This document shows, piece by piece, positions 36,429 to 45,730 of a DNA stretch of 46,481 nt. A model generated the notes under the pieces. It was not told where the DNA came from. It made no database searches and worked only from the letters and a program-made list of their open reading frames with translations. Every line of letters begins with the position of its first letter. Within the stretch, counting starts at the first letter, position 1. The DNA comes from Parvibaculaceae bacterium (lineage in GTDB: Bacteria > Pseudomonadota > Alphaproteobacteria > Parvibaculales > Parvibaculaceae), in assembly GCA_029209985.1 (NCBI GenBank), contig JARGNZ010000003.1:129061-175541 (forward strand), given 5' to 3'. The position numbers and the translations under genes were made by a program.

Positions 36429-37460
36429 TTAAATTTCAGAAGGACACGCATGGGCTGGCATCGGCTCAAGGCCCAATTTGTCAAACATCTTATTGTCTTT
36501 TTCAAGCTCTGGGTTCTTGGTGGTGAGCAACTCTTCCCCAATGAAGATGGAGTTAGCCCCAGCAAAGAAACATAGTGCTTGGGTTTCTTCTGACATGGCT
36601 TCACGCCCTGCAGAAAGCCGCACAATAGATTTCGGCATCAAGATACGCGCAACAGCAATCGTGCGCACAAAATCAACCGCATCAATCGGCTCTGAATGGC
36701 CAAGCGGCGTATTGTCAATTTGCACCAACATATTGATCGGTACGCTTTGCGGCTGCGGGTCAAGATTAGCGAGTGTTTGCAGCATGCCTGCGCGGTCGCT
36801 CTCTTCTTCACCCATGCCAACGATGCCACCCGAACACACATTGATGCCCGCATCTTGAACCAATGAAATGGTATTCAGACGGTCGGCATAGGTGCGCGTT
36901 GTGATGATTTCTTTATAATATTCTTCAGAGGTGTCGACGTTGTGATTGTAATAATCCAACCCGGCCGCTTTGAGTTTAAGGGTCTGCTCTTCAGACAGCA
37001 TGCCCAAGGTCATGCACGTTTCCATGCCCAACTCTTTGACGCCCTCGATCATGGCAACAACTTTATCCATGTCGCGGTCTTTTGGGTTACGCCAAGCAGC
37101 ACCCATGCAATAGCGAGACGAGCCGCCTTCTTTAGCGCGCTTAGCCCCTTCAATAACTTTGCGTACTTCCATCAATTTAGAAGCAGGCAGTCCTGTTTCA
37201 AATTTGGAGCTTTGGTTGCAATAGCCGCAATCCTCAGGGCACCCGCCGGTCTTAATGGACAGCAAGGTGCTTTTTTGAATTTGATTGGGGTCGAACCACT
37301 GACGGTGAACTGTTTGCGCTTGAAACAGCAGATCATTGAACGGCAAATCAAACAGCGCTTGAATTTGCTCTCGGTCCCAATCATGGCGCGGCTGGTCTTT
37401 GCCTGCATCGCCTTCATGGGCCAATTTTGTGGCTTCTGTCACGAGGGTTTGAATGTTCAT
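36429..37460 (-). CDS. bioB: BioB, biotin synthase
   Basis: A radical-SAM enzyme that inserts sulfur into dethiobiotin, the last step of biotin synthesis. In the 343-residue product the [4Fe-4S] motif is CPEDCGYC (Cys74, Cys78, Cys81). Further landmarks are [10 protein letters not shown], the YYNHNVDTS segment and [12 protein letters not shown], and [25 protein letters not shown] near the C-terminus with the [2Fe-2S]-ligating Arg. A good ribosome binding site (AGAGGAG) precedes the ATG. It is divergent from bioF across a 440-base region carrying 18-base tandem repeats. Confidence 0.97.
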   Translation of the reverse strand: MNIQTLVTEATKLAHEGDAGKDQPRHDWDREQIQALFDLPFNDLLFQAQTVHRQWFDPNQIQKSTLLSIKTGGCPEDCGYCNQSSKFETGLPASKLMEVRKVIEGAKRAKEGGSSRYCMGAAWRNPKDRDMDKVVAMIEGVKELGMETCMTLGMLSEEQTLKLKAAGLDYYNHNVDTSEEYYKEIITTRTYADRLNTISLVQDAGINVCSGGIVGMGEEESDRAGMLQTLANLDPQPQSVPINMLVQIDNTPLGHSEPIDAVDFVRTIAVARILMPKSIVRLSAGREAMSEETQALCFFAGANSIFIGEELLTTKNPELEKDNKMFDKLGLEPMPAHACPSEI

Positions 37461-37474
37461 GTCTGCTCCTCTGG

Positions 37475-37546
37475 GCGCTCTTAACGCTTGCCGCGTGCTC
37501 TACGCTTACCGCCCACTCTAACACTTACGCGCACTCTAACACTTAA
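37475..37546. repeat. Four degenerate 18-base tandem repeats upstream of bioB
   Basis: Units start at 37475, 37493, 37511 and 37529. The two best are GCCCACTCTAACACTTAC and GCGCACTCTAACACTTAA (16 of 18 identical); the two nearest bioB are more diverged (with GCTCT and ACGCTT cores). The array starts 14 bases beyond the bioB start codon, so it lies in the bioB leader or promoter. It does not look like a BirA operator (TTGTAAACC-type) or a BioR box (TTATAGATAA-type). Confidence 0.65.
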
Positions 37547-37900
37547 AAGCGAAGCGCCGATAGGTCTTCAAAAATGGGAAAAGGCAATCCAACCCGCTTC
37601 CCTATGTCGGTTTGTTTCGATCGGCTGAGCATAGGGGCTGCGTGGCCCATTGCAAGCACTCAAACCGTGACTGCGACGGTTTTATTGCAGAAGGGGGCGC
37701 GCGCAAAGTGTTAAAATTTCCCAGAACTCCAAGCTTTTTGAGATTGACGTTACGGCCAGCTGGCTTCAGCCGATGTCACAGGGGCACGGGTTCAAAGAGA
37801 GGCGCGGCCCTCATAATAGACCCATAATAGAATTGACTTGCCAGGCCCTCTCCGCCATTTTGGCGCCAATTGGAGCGGACTGGTTAAGAGGAGCCGATAG
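37547..37900. other. Divergent bio control region
   Basis: About 350 bases without a gene, between bioB and bioF. An 11-base period direct repeat, CATAATAGA at 37812-37820 and 37823-37831, abuts a TTGACT at 37833-37838 that could be the -35 of bioF (a -10 around CATTTT at 37855 is weak). A gene regulator for biotin cannot be named from this. Confidence 0.45.
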
Positions 37901-39073
37901 ATGGCACGTGAAACGCTTAACAGCTTTGCGCAACAGAAGTTAGACAGCTTAGAGGCCAAGAGTCTGCGACGTCGATTTGTCGATACAGACCGCCTAGGTC
38001 CCGCCCTCGCTGGACGAGATGGAAAAACCCTCGTTTCTTTTTGCTGCAACGATTATTTGAACCTGTCTTATCATCCCAAGGTGCTCAAAGCGGCCCAAGA
38101 CGCAACCGCACGCTACGGTGTGGGGTCTGGCGCTTCCCGTCTTGTCACGGGCAATCATCCCCTGTTCCGCCAGTTGGAACAGCGGTTGGCGGCCCTCAAA
38201 CAAGCCGATGATTGCATCATTTTCGGGTCAGGTTATTTAGCAAATTCAGGCATTGTGCCCACCTTGGTCGGCGGCAATGACCTGATCTTCATTGATGAAC
38301 TGGCGCATGCGTGCTTGTTCTCGGGCGCCCAATTATCTGGCGCGCGCCCCTTTGTCTTTCGCCACAATGATATGGCCCATTTAGAGGACTTGCTCAAAAC
38401 GCATCGGCCAACCGGGAGCCACGCCCTCATTTTAACGGACGGTGTCTTTTCTATGGACGGCGACCTTGCCCCCGTAGAGGCTTTAGCGGCCTTGGCCAAT
38501 GCGCATGATGCGTGGTTGATGACAGATGATGCCCACGGCATTGGTGTGATCGGCGAGGGCAGAGGCTCCAGCTTTGTAGGGGGGCGTAAAGTGGACGTGC
38601 CCTTGCAAATGGGCACGCTCTCCAAGGCGGTCGGTGGGTATGGGGGCTATTTATGTGCCGATCAGCCTGTTATCGATCTCATGCGCACCCGCGCGCGCAC
38701 CGTCATTTATTCAACTGGCTTGCCGCCCGCAACCATTGCAGCCGCACTTAAAGCGCTTGAAGTGATCGAGGCCAATCCAGAATTTGCCGCCAGCCCGCTC
38801 AAGAAAGCCAATCGCTTTACGCAAGCGCTGGGATTGCCCAACGCGGAAAGCCCCATTGTGCCGCTGATTATGGGCGATGCGGATATAACCTTAGCCGCTT
38901 CTGCCTTTTTGGAAAGCGAAGGGTTCTTGGTGACGGCCATTCGCCCGCCAACCGTGCCCGCCGGCACAGCGCGGTTGCGTTTCACATTCACCGCCGAGCA
39001 CCGAGATGAAGACATCGACCGTTTAGCCGCCTTAGTAAAAGAAAAAATCCTCAACAAAAGAGCAGCGGAATGA
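37901..39073 (+). CDS. bioF: BioF, 8-amino-7-oxononanoate synthase
   Basis: A PLP enzyme of the alpha-oxoamine synthase family that condenses pimeloyl-ACP/CoA with alanine, the first ring step of biotin synthesis. The 390-residue product has SFCCNDYLNLSYHP, GSGASRLVTGNHPLFRQLE, the DGVFSMDGDLAP segment, TDDAHGIGVIG with the PLP-binding Asp and His, and the Schiff-base Lys242 in GTLSKAVGGYGGY. AAGAGGAG lies upstream of the ATG. It overlaps bioD by four bases (ATGA). Confidence 0.96.
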   Translation: MARETLNSFAQQKLDSLEAKSLRRRFVDTDRLGPALAGRDGKTLVSFCCNDYLNLSYHPKVLKAAQDATARYGVGSGASRLVTGNHPLFRQLEQRLAALKQADDCIIFGSGYLANSGIVPTLVGGNDLIFIDELAHACLFSGAQLSGARPFVFRHNDMAHLEDLLKTHRPTGSHALILTDGVFSMDGDLAPVEALAALANAHDAWLMTDDAHGIGVIGEGRGSSFVGGRKVDVPLQMGTLSKAVGGYGGYLCADQPVIDLMRTRARTVIYSTGLPPATIAAALKALEVIEANPEFAASPLKKANRFTQALGLPNAESPIVPLIMGDADITLAASAFLESEGFLVTAIRPPTVPAGTARLRFTFTAEHRDEDIDRLAALVKEKILNKRAAE

Positions 39074-39753
39074 AAACTATTTTTGTAACGGCCTCCGGCA
39101 CAGAGCTTGGAAAAACCTTTGTCTCAACCGCATTGGTGCGCCAGTTGCGCGCGCAAGGGCTAAAGGTCCGGGCCTTAAAACCTGTCGTCAGCGATATTAC
39201 AGCGGACAATTATGCGGGAAGTGACACGGCGTTGATTATTGAGGCCTTGGGCGAAGCACAAGACGAAAAAACCATCGACGCGGTGTCTCCATGGCGTTTT
39301 GAGCCAGCCTTATCTCCCGATATGGCCGCCCGCCGCGAAGGCCGCAGCATCGACTTTGAAGAGCTGATCCGTTTTTGTGAAGAAGGCCGTAAGGGCGACC
39401 ATGATGTGACCGTCATCGAGGGAGTGGGCGGTTTGATGGTTCCCCTTGACGATCAACATTTGGTGCGCGATTGGATGGCCCGTCTCGCCCAAACCGCCCC
39501 GCTTGAAATTGCCGTGGTGGTGGGCGCCTATTTGGGCACCGTAAGCCATTCACTCACCACTCTCTCAACGCTGCGCGAAGTAGGGCTTGACCCGAAAGTG
39601 GTGATTGTAAGTGAACGCGACCCTGGGCCAGTGCCATTGGCAGAAACGATGGAAACCATTGCCCGCTTTGCACCCGGTGTAAACTTCATTGGCGTGCCGC
39701 AGCAAACCGAAGACGCCCCCGCAATGCCGGACCTAACCGCTGCATTGCTTTGA
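39070..39753 (+). CDS. bioD: BioD, dethiobiotin synthetase
   Basis: An ATP-dependent carboxylase that closes the ureido ring to give dethiobiotin. The 227-residue P-loop protein has GTELGKT as its nucleotide-binding loop (10-16), the active-site Lys in LKPVVSD and VIEGVGGLMVPL. The family's more usual GTDTGVGKT loop is shortened here to the form seen in several alphaproteobacteria. It is translationally coupled to bioF. With bioA, bioB and bioF it completes the ring-assembly half of the pathway; bioC and bioH (pimeloyl synthesis) are not in the window. Confidence 0.94.
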   Translation: MKTIFVTASGTELGKTFVSTALVRQLRAQGLKVRALKPVVSDITADNYAGSDTALIIEALGEAQDEKTIDAVSPWRFEPALSPDMAARREGRSIDFEELIRFCEEGRKGDHDVTVIEGVGGLMVPLDDQHLVRDWMARLAQTAPLEIAVVVGAYLGTVSHSLTTLSTLREVGLDPKVVIVSERDPGPVPLAETMETIARFAPGVNFIGVPQQTEDAPAMPDLTAALL

Positions 39754-39800
39754 GGGCGCAGAGAGAGTGTAGTGTGAAAAGGGGGCGATCCGCGTTCCTA

Positions 39801-41156
39801 TCAGCGTTCCGTAAATGCATTGTCCAGTGCCCGGTACACAGGCTTGAGCAAGTAGCGTGTCAGTGATTTGGAACCTGTGATGATTTCCGCATTCACAACC
39901 ATACCCGGCAGAACCGCATGCTGCGCCGCTTCGCGCCCCACATGAGTGCTGTTGAGGGCGATAACTGTTTTATAATACGGCTCGCCTTCTTCATCCCGGA
40001 AAGTTGTTGCAGAAATCTTCTTCACGTTCCCTTTAAGGGCGCCGTAGCGGGCCGGGTCATAAGTGGTGATCTTAATTTGAGCAGGGTCCCCAAGGGCGAC
40101 GTGGCCAATGTCATTGGGAGATACTTTGACTTCTGCCACAAGCTCATCATCAATCGGCACAATTTGAGCCACCATGCCCCCCGGCTCGATAATTTCGCCG
40201 ATACCAGTAGACGTGACCTGCTGCACAATGCCCGTCGTGGTCGCGCGGACATCCAACCGGTCAACCCGGTCTTTGAGTTTTGAAATTGTGCTCGCCACTT
40301 CAGCAAGTTCTGATGTGGCGCTGGTCAATGCAACCAACGCATCATTTTCTAAGGTGGCGTCCAGCTCGGCCAATTGAGCTTCGGTTTCGTGCGCAGCCTC
40401 TCTTGCACTCGCCAAGTCACCGGCAATGCCAATAAGTTGCCCGCGTGTTTGTTCTAGCGTGCGCTGAGTTTCCAAATAGGTGACGCGAGAGACCAAGCCT
40501 TTTTCCACAAGCTTGCCCTTCATGGCCACTTGCTCCGTAATCAGATCAACTTGGCGCTTTAAGTTTTTGCGCTGCAGTATAAGAGAGTCAATGCTAGAGC
40601 GGTTTTGTTCGAGTTGAAAAATAATGCCCTGTCGTTGTCGCTCAGCGCGTTGGCGCTGTGTCATCAACGACGCAACTTCGGTTTGGAACAAAGCAGGTGA
40701 TTTTTCTTCCATGCTTGGATCCATATCGCGGTCGTCAAGATATGCATTCAAACGCTCAGATTGAAGTTCAAGCGAAACACGACGAGCCAGCAATTGCCCC
40801 AAGTCGCCTGTGGCGGCAATCGGTTGGAACCGTGCTAGCACTTCGCCTTTTTCAACAACTTCGCCTTCATGCACCAAGATGTCGGAAAGGATACCGCCTT
40901 CCAAGTGCTGCACAAGATAGACCCGACCAATAGGTGTGATCTCACCTTCTGCGCGCGCCATCTCTTTAATTTCTGTGAGGGAAGACCAAATGATGAGGCC
41001 GGCGATAAAAAATCCACCAACAATCAAAAGACTTTCGGTAAAACGAGGCGGCCCTTTTTCTTCAAGCATAAGGGGCACGGAGAGGCGCTTGGCCAGCATA
41101 TTTGCTGCACCTGCTTTCGCGCTCGGCTTTTGTGCTGTGTTTTTTCCGTCTGCCAT
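39801..41156 (-). CDS. HlyD-family type I secretion membrane fusion protein
   Basis: The periplasmic adaptor that links the ABC exporter to an outer-membrane channel. The 451-residue protein has a short cytoplasmic N-terminus, one membrane helix (about 40-60), a lipoyl-like half GRVYLVQHLEGGILSDILVHEG, a long coiled-coil hairpin (about 145-285), the second lipoyl half, and the C-terminal YLLKPVYRALDNAFTER typical of type I secretion adaptors (HlyD/LapC/PrsE). A good ribosome binding site (GAGGT) precedes the ATG. It is downstream of, and on the same strand as, the two ABC genes, after a 175-base gap that may hold its own promoter. No TolC-type gene is in the window. Confidence 0.93.
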   Translation of the reverse strand: MADGKNTAQKPSAKAGAANMLAKRLSVPLMLEEKGPPRFTESLLIVGGFFIAGLIIWSSLTEIKEMARAEGEITPIGRVYLVQHLEGGILSDILVHEGEVVEKGEVLARFQPIAATGDLGQLLARRVSLELQSERLNAYLDDRDMDPSMEEKSPALFQTEVASLMTQRQRAERQRQGIIFQLEQNRSSIDSLILQRKNLKRQVDLITEQVAMKGKLVEKGLVSRVTYLETQRTLEQTRGQLIGIAGDLASAREAAHETEAQLAELDATLENDALVALTSATSELAEVASTISKLKDRVDRLDVRATTTGIVQQVTSTGIGEIIEPGGMVAQIVPIDDELVAEVKVSPNDIGHVALGDPAQIKITTYDPARYGALKGNVKKISATTFRDEEGEPYYKTVIALNSTHVGREAAQHAVLPGMVVNAEIITGSKSLTRYLLKPVYRALDNAFTER

Positions 41157-41331
41157 TTTACCTCAAACTCATTACTCGAAAGAGTATTTTACCTGCTCAC
41201 ATGCAGTTGAAATATAAATCATAGATAGAATTCTACTGACTTTGATCATCGGCTAGGAACCTTACTACTCTCTTAAGCTTGGAAGGCACCCTGAACTTTT
41301 TGCCTAGTGATATAGATCAGCTGTGACCGTC

Positions 41332-43548
41332 TTACTTAAAGATTTTAGGAATGACCTCTTCAGGCGTATCGGCCAGCAACACACGGCCTTCATGCATATA
41401 GACAACCTTGTCCGCCAGTTTCATGTGGCTTGGACGGTGTGTCACCATGATCACGGTACGCTTGCCTTTGAGGGCTTTAAGTTTTTCAACCAAAATAGCA
41501 TCTGCGTCAGGGTCCAATCCAAAGGCTGGTTCATCAAGTAATAAGACAGATGAATTTTTAACGTAGCACCGCGCCAGATTAAGTCGTTGGCGCACGCCCG
41601 TGGTCAGGATGCGACGATCAGATTCTGTGACCCGTGTATGGATACCATCCGGCAAGTCCGCGATCACATCTTCTAACCCAGCATCACGCAGGGCTTGTTT
41701 CACATCTGAATCTGTAGCCGTCGGGTGTGACAATCGAAGATTCTGGGCGATTGTGCCATGGAAAAAAGTTGCGGTTTGTGGCGCGTATCCAATGGCGTTG
41801 CGTAGCTCGCTGACATCGAGTTGGCGAATGTCGAGACCATCCATCATCACGGACCCGGCTTGCGGCGCATAAAGCCCGCACAGCATTTTAAGGACAGTTG
41901 ATTTGCCTGATCCATTTGACCCGGTCAGCGCAATCAGCTCGCCCGGTTTAATGTCTAAGCTCACTCCAAGCAAAGCAGGTTCGCTACCTTGAGCGTAGCG
42001 CAAAGAAATGTTGCGCAAAGAAATCCGACCTTTGAAGTCCCGGAAGAAAGATGGCAGGACACCCGGTTGGCGCTCCAGCGGAATACGCATCATGCGGTTG
42101 ATTTGGCGCAGGCTTTCGAGGGCCTGCTCCAATCGGTTGAAGCTCAGGAAAATAGATTGTAAAGGTGCAAGCACACGCCACACCAACGCCATTGTCGCAA
42201 TCAAAGCGCCAATTGACATATCCCCTTCCATTGCGCGCACGGTGCCCATGCTAATGGTTGCCACGCCAGCCAGCATCATCATGGTTTGCGCAAAAATAGA
42301 CGTATAAGAAACGATGCTGCCATTGCGTAAATTGAGCATGGCCGTATTGGCCGACATCTCACGGAAACGCGACCGCCAGATGTCTTCGCCGTTGCAGTTT
42401 TTCACCATGCGTTGCTTTGCAATCAGTTCAACAAGGAAAGATTGTTGGCGTGATTTTGAACTCATATCCGCTTCTGTAACCGCCCGTAAAATAGGTTCGG
42501 TCACCAGAAGGGCAATGGTGAAAATCATAAGGAGGACAACGGGGATCCAGCCCAGGGGGCCTGCAATCCAAAAGACAGCACCAAGAAAAATCACAAGGAA
42601 AGGAATATCCAGAATGGCGCTTGCAATCGGACCGGTGAAAACCTCCCGAACAGATTCAAACTGACGCAGCCGCGCCAATTGAGTGCTCACCGGCGCGCGT
42701 TCGGTCATGCTGATCGGCATGAGAATGAGATGCTGAAACGTTGCAGAGCCAACCAAGGCGTCAATCCGTGCGCCCAAATAGGCCAAGGCACGACTTCGCA
42801 CAATGCGCAACGCCATTTCAGCGCCGATCACCAGCAGAATGCCCGCAACGAAATAAACCAATGTGTCCGGCGCCCGTGCGCCCATCACCTTGTCATAAAC
42901 CCCCATGATAAATACCGGTACGGCGAGGGCTGTCAGATTGATGAAGAAACTGACCAAAGCAAGTTGCGCAATCAATCCTCGGAATTGAAAAATCAATCGA
43001 TTGATCCATCCCTTCTTAGGATGGTTTGTTGCTTCGTGGCGCGCCTTTGGATCGTCATACTCCGGCTCATAGATAACGCCGGGTGTTTTATCCGCTTGTA
43101 CTTGGCGGTATTCTCCCGTGCGCCCATCAAAGATGGTCAGCGCATTGCCTTGGCGCTCCATAATCATAATGACATTGGCCGCACCCTGAGAAAACAGACA
43201 AGGCAGATGTTCATCGCGCAGGTCATCAAGCGTTTTCTGGCTCTCACGCGTATTAAAATTCAAATTGGCGAGCACAGACCGCACATCATGCAAGTCTAAT
43301 TCGTTAGAAAAGTGGGGGAGAGCTTCCACCAAATGACGTGCCTCGCCGCGCCATCCAATGGCTTGCAGCAGGGGCAGCAAACAGGCCGAGGCAGGTGAGC
43401 TGCTATCAAAGGCTTCAAGGCGTCCCCCATATAGGGTGGTTGCCAACCGATTGGCCGCATTGCGCTCAGCCAAATCTGCGGGACTAGGCGTATCTGCCGT
43501 GGTCGAAGGGCCTGTGGGGCCATTGGGTATAGAGGATGCAATTGTCAT
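41332..43548 (-). CDS. Type I secretion ABC transporter with C39-like N-terminal domain (ABC-1)
   Basis: A 738-residue exporter half: a polar N-terminus, a C39-like domain (about 40-150) without the peptidase cysteine, six membrane helices (about 190-470) and an ATPase domain. ATPase motifs are Walker A GSNGSGKST (543-551), Q-loop YAPQTATFF, Walker B VLLLDEPAFGLD and H-switch VTHRPS. The ABC signature, normally LSGGQ, reads LTTGV (648-652). The C39-like domain likely binds an RTX-type substrate, as in LapB/HlyB exporters. Its start codon overlaps the stop of the upstream ABC gene by one base (TGATG), so the two are made together, probably as a heterodimer. Confidence 0.92.
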   Translation of the reverse strand: MTIASSIPNGPTGPSTTADTPSPADLAERNAANRLATTLYGGRLEAFDSSSPASACLLPLLQAIGWRGEARHLVEALPHFSNELDLHDVRSVLANLNFNTRESQKTLDDLRDEHLPCLFSQGAANVIMIMERQGNALTIFDGRTGEYRQVQADKTPGVIYEPEYDDPKARHEATNHPKKGWINRLIFQFRGLIAQLALVSFFINLTALAVPVFIMGVYDKVMGARAPDTLVYFVAGILLVIGAEMALRIVRSRALAYLGARIDALVGSATFQHLILMPISMTERAPVSTQLARLRQFESVREVFTGPIASAILDIPFLVIFLGAVFWIAGPLGWIPVVLLMIFTIALLVTEPILRAVTEADMSSKSRQQSFLVELIAKQRMVKNCNGEDIWRSRFREMSANTAMLNLRNGSIVSYTSIFAQTMMMLAGVATISMGTVRAMEGDMSIGALIATMALVWRVLAPLQSIFLSFNRLEQALESLRQINRMMRIPLERQPGVLPSFFRDFKGRISLRNISLRYAQGSEPALLGVSLDIKPGELIALTGSNGSGKSTVLKMLCGLYAPQAGSVMMDGLDIRQLDVSELRNAIGYAPQTATFFHGTIAQNLRLSHPTATDSDVKQALRDAGLEDVIADLPDGIHTRVTESDRRILTTGVRQRLNLARCYVKNSSVLLLDEPAFGLDPDADAILVEKLKALKGKRTVIMVTHRPSHMKLADKVVYMHEGRVLLADTPEEVIPKIFK

Positions 43549-45446
43549 CAGCCAGCTATCCGATCATTGCTAGAGTCTGTCGTTTCAGAAGCCGTTGCTT
43601 CTGCGGCTTGTGTTGCGCGGTAGGCCGCAGCAGGGTCCACCCATTCCCGCAACTTGCCCTCAAACAGCTCAAATTGACTGTCAGCAATGCGCATCAGAGA
43701 AGGGCGGTGCGTGACCGCAATGATGGTTGGTCCCCCTTTAAGAGATTTCAACGCATCCACTACTTTCTGATCGCTTTTGTTGTCGAGGTTGTTGTTGGCT
43801 TCATCAAACAAAATGATTTTCGGTTGAGCCGCAATCGCACGGGCAATCACGATCAACTGCAAAAAGCCCTTCGACAATTCTTCGCTGATGGTTTCATTAA
43901 GCCGAGTGTCATATCCGTTCGGAAGTTTATTGATTTCAGTTTCAAGGCCGATCAAACGAGCGGCCGCCCGCGCGTCGTCAATGGCGTCACCAGTACGGAA
44001 CATGGCAAGGTTCTCGATAATGCTGCCACGGAACACAACCGGGTCTGGGGGAATATAAGCGATATGTTGGGCAAGGCCTGCGCGGTGGGGGCCAGAAGTT
44101 TGAATACCATCGATCATGACATCCCCTTGCGACGGTGCCATATCCCCGGTGATCATTTCCATCATGCTTGATTTGCCGCAGCCTTCGCGACCGGTAATCG
44201 CGATCATTGATCCGGCTTCAAGTTTAAGCGTAAAATCATCAAGGACAGGGCGGTGGCTGTCTTCATACTGGTGCGTCACACCTACAAATTCAATAATGCC
44301 CGCAATTTCGGGAACTTCAGATGCCTCTAAATCCGCACGCTGTGGCAGTTCAAAGACCTTGCGTAACCGATCGCTGGCCAGCGTGATGTTTTGAATTTGC
44401 GACCATAGCTGCAATCCCCGCAACAGTGGTTGCACCGTGCGCCCAGACAAAAGCGTACAGGCGGCAACAGAACCGATTGAGAGCGAGCCATCAATCACAA
44501 ACCATGCGCCGGTTGAAACAACCGCCACCATGGTGAGAGAAGAGAAGCTGTTCCCAAATGCTTGCGCCACACCGCCAAGTGAAATGGTGCGGTAGCTTAC
44601 TTCAGCCGCAGATGTGAGCAGCCGGTCATAGCGGCGCTGCATCTGTGGTTCCATCGACATGGCTTTAATGGAATGAATGCCTGTCAGCGTTTCAATCACA
44701 AAACTATAGCGTCGGTCATCTAGTTGCGCCCGGTCCTGCAAAACCGCGCGTTGTGCTTTCCCGGTGATGAGCGTGGCCACGGCCAAAAGGGCAAACATCA
44801 CAATCGGCACAATAACAATCGGCCCGCCGATGACCCAGACAAGACCCAAAAACATCAATACAAAGGGCAAATCCAAAATGAGCAAGCGAGACTGGCCCCC
44901 TTCAAATTCACGCAAAGTTTGAACCGCATTGATTTGATCCATCACAGAACCAGCTTCTTGTTTTTCCAAGGCGCTGGCCGGGGTTTGAAGAATACAATCC
45001 ACAGCGGCAACATTAAGTTTGTGTTCCATACGCGCCGCATGCCAGGCAACCAAATGTGCCCGCGCGGCCTTAAAAACCCCATCAATCAAGAGAGCAATCA
45101 CCAAGCCCCCCATCAGAATGCTCAGGGTATCCAATGCTTCATTGGGAATAATGCGATCATAAATTTGCAGCAGCGCAAGCGGCAGCGCCAAAGCGAGCAC
45201 ATTAATAACAAGCGAGCCAACATAAAGGGCAGGGGGAAGTTTTTCCCGAAAAGCCGCCGAGGCCATTGTACTGGTGGGTAAAACGGAGAGGCGATCTAAA
45301 AATCCGCCTGCAGAGCGTTGTGGACTTTTCTGTGTGGCTTTTGTTTTAGAAGCACTGTCTTGCTTATTCGTTTTGATATACGTGCGCATGGCTGTTGATC
45401 CGAGTTGTAAACACAAACCCGCAAACCCAACGTGTAAGGCCTGCAT
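43548..45446 (-). CDS. Second type I secretion ABC transporter, no C39 domain, degenerate ATPase motifs (ABC-2)
   Basis: A 632-residue exporter half with a basic N-terminus (about 1-75), six membrane helices (about 80-370) and an ATPase domain. Walker A is GREGCGKSS (419-427). The Q-loop glutamine is replaced by Pro (YIPPDPVVF). The ABC signature reads LSKGF (524-528) instead of LSGGQ. Walker B FDEANNNLD keeps its Asp-Glu, and the H-switch VTHRPS is intact. Pairing with the adjacent ABC-1 would give an asymmetric exporter. The ATG at 45446 has AAGGA seven bases upstream; a later ATG at 45389 (MRTYIKTN) is possible. It is first in the minus-strand secretion operon and divergent from the adhesin gene. 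Confidence 0.88.
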   Translation of the reverse strand: MQALHVGFAGLCLQLGSTAMRTYIKTNKQDSASKTKATQKSPQRSAGGFLDRLSVLPTSTMASAAFREKLPPALYVGSLVINVLALALPLALLQIYDRIIPNEALDTLSILMGGLVIALLIDGVFKAARAHLVAWHAARMEHKLNVAAVDCILQTPASALEKQEAGSVMDQINAVQTLREFEGGQSRLLILDLPFVLMFLGLVWVIGGPIVIVPIVMFALLAVATLITGKAQRAVLQDRAQLDDRRYSFVIETLTGIHSIKAMSMEPQMQRRYDRLLTSAAEVSYRTISLGGVAQAFGNSFSSLTMVAVVSTGAWFVIDGSLSIGSVAACTLLSGRTVQPLLRGLQLWSQIQNITLASDRLRKVFELPQRADLEASEVPEIAGIIEFVGVTHQYEDSHRPVLDDFTLKLEAGSMIAITGREGCGKSSMMEMITGDMAPSQGDVMIDGIQTSGPHRAGLAQHIAYIPPDPVVFRGSIIENLAMFRTGDAIDDARAAARLIGLETEINKLPNGYDTRLNETISEELSKGFLQLIVIARAIAAQPKIILFDEANNNLDNKSDQKVVDALKSLKGGPTIIAVTHRPSLMRIADSQFELFEGKLREWVDPAAAYRATQAAEATASETTDSSNDRIAG

Positions 45447-45730
45447 TCATAGTTCCTTAAAGTTAAAATGCGGCCAGATAAGTTGATTTTCGGTTAAATT
45501 TGACTGGCTTCGATCGTGCAATATTTAACGAAATCCATTGTTTTATTCTTTCAGCACGAAGCCCGCATCCGCCTCCAACAAGGTAAAGAATTGTTAACCA
45601 CCTTTCCTTACCTGCTCTTAACAGGATTGGGGAGAAACTAACCGGAAGTAGATAGATCTAAGTATGTTCAATTTAAATCAATTTCAGTGAGAGCATCGCT
45701 TGCTTGTCGGTGTTCAAGGAGAGAACAGCC
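45447..45730. other. Divergent control region of the secretion operon and the adhesin gene
   Basis: 284 bases with no gene and AT-rich stretches (for example 45470-45550). GTTAACCA at 45594-45601 resembles a CtrA half-site. AAGGAG at 45717-45722 is the adhesin ribosome binding site. No strong inverted repeat is visible. Confidence 0.4.
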
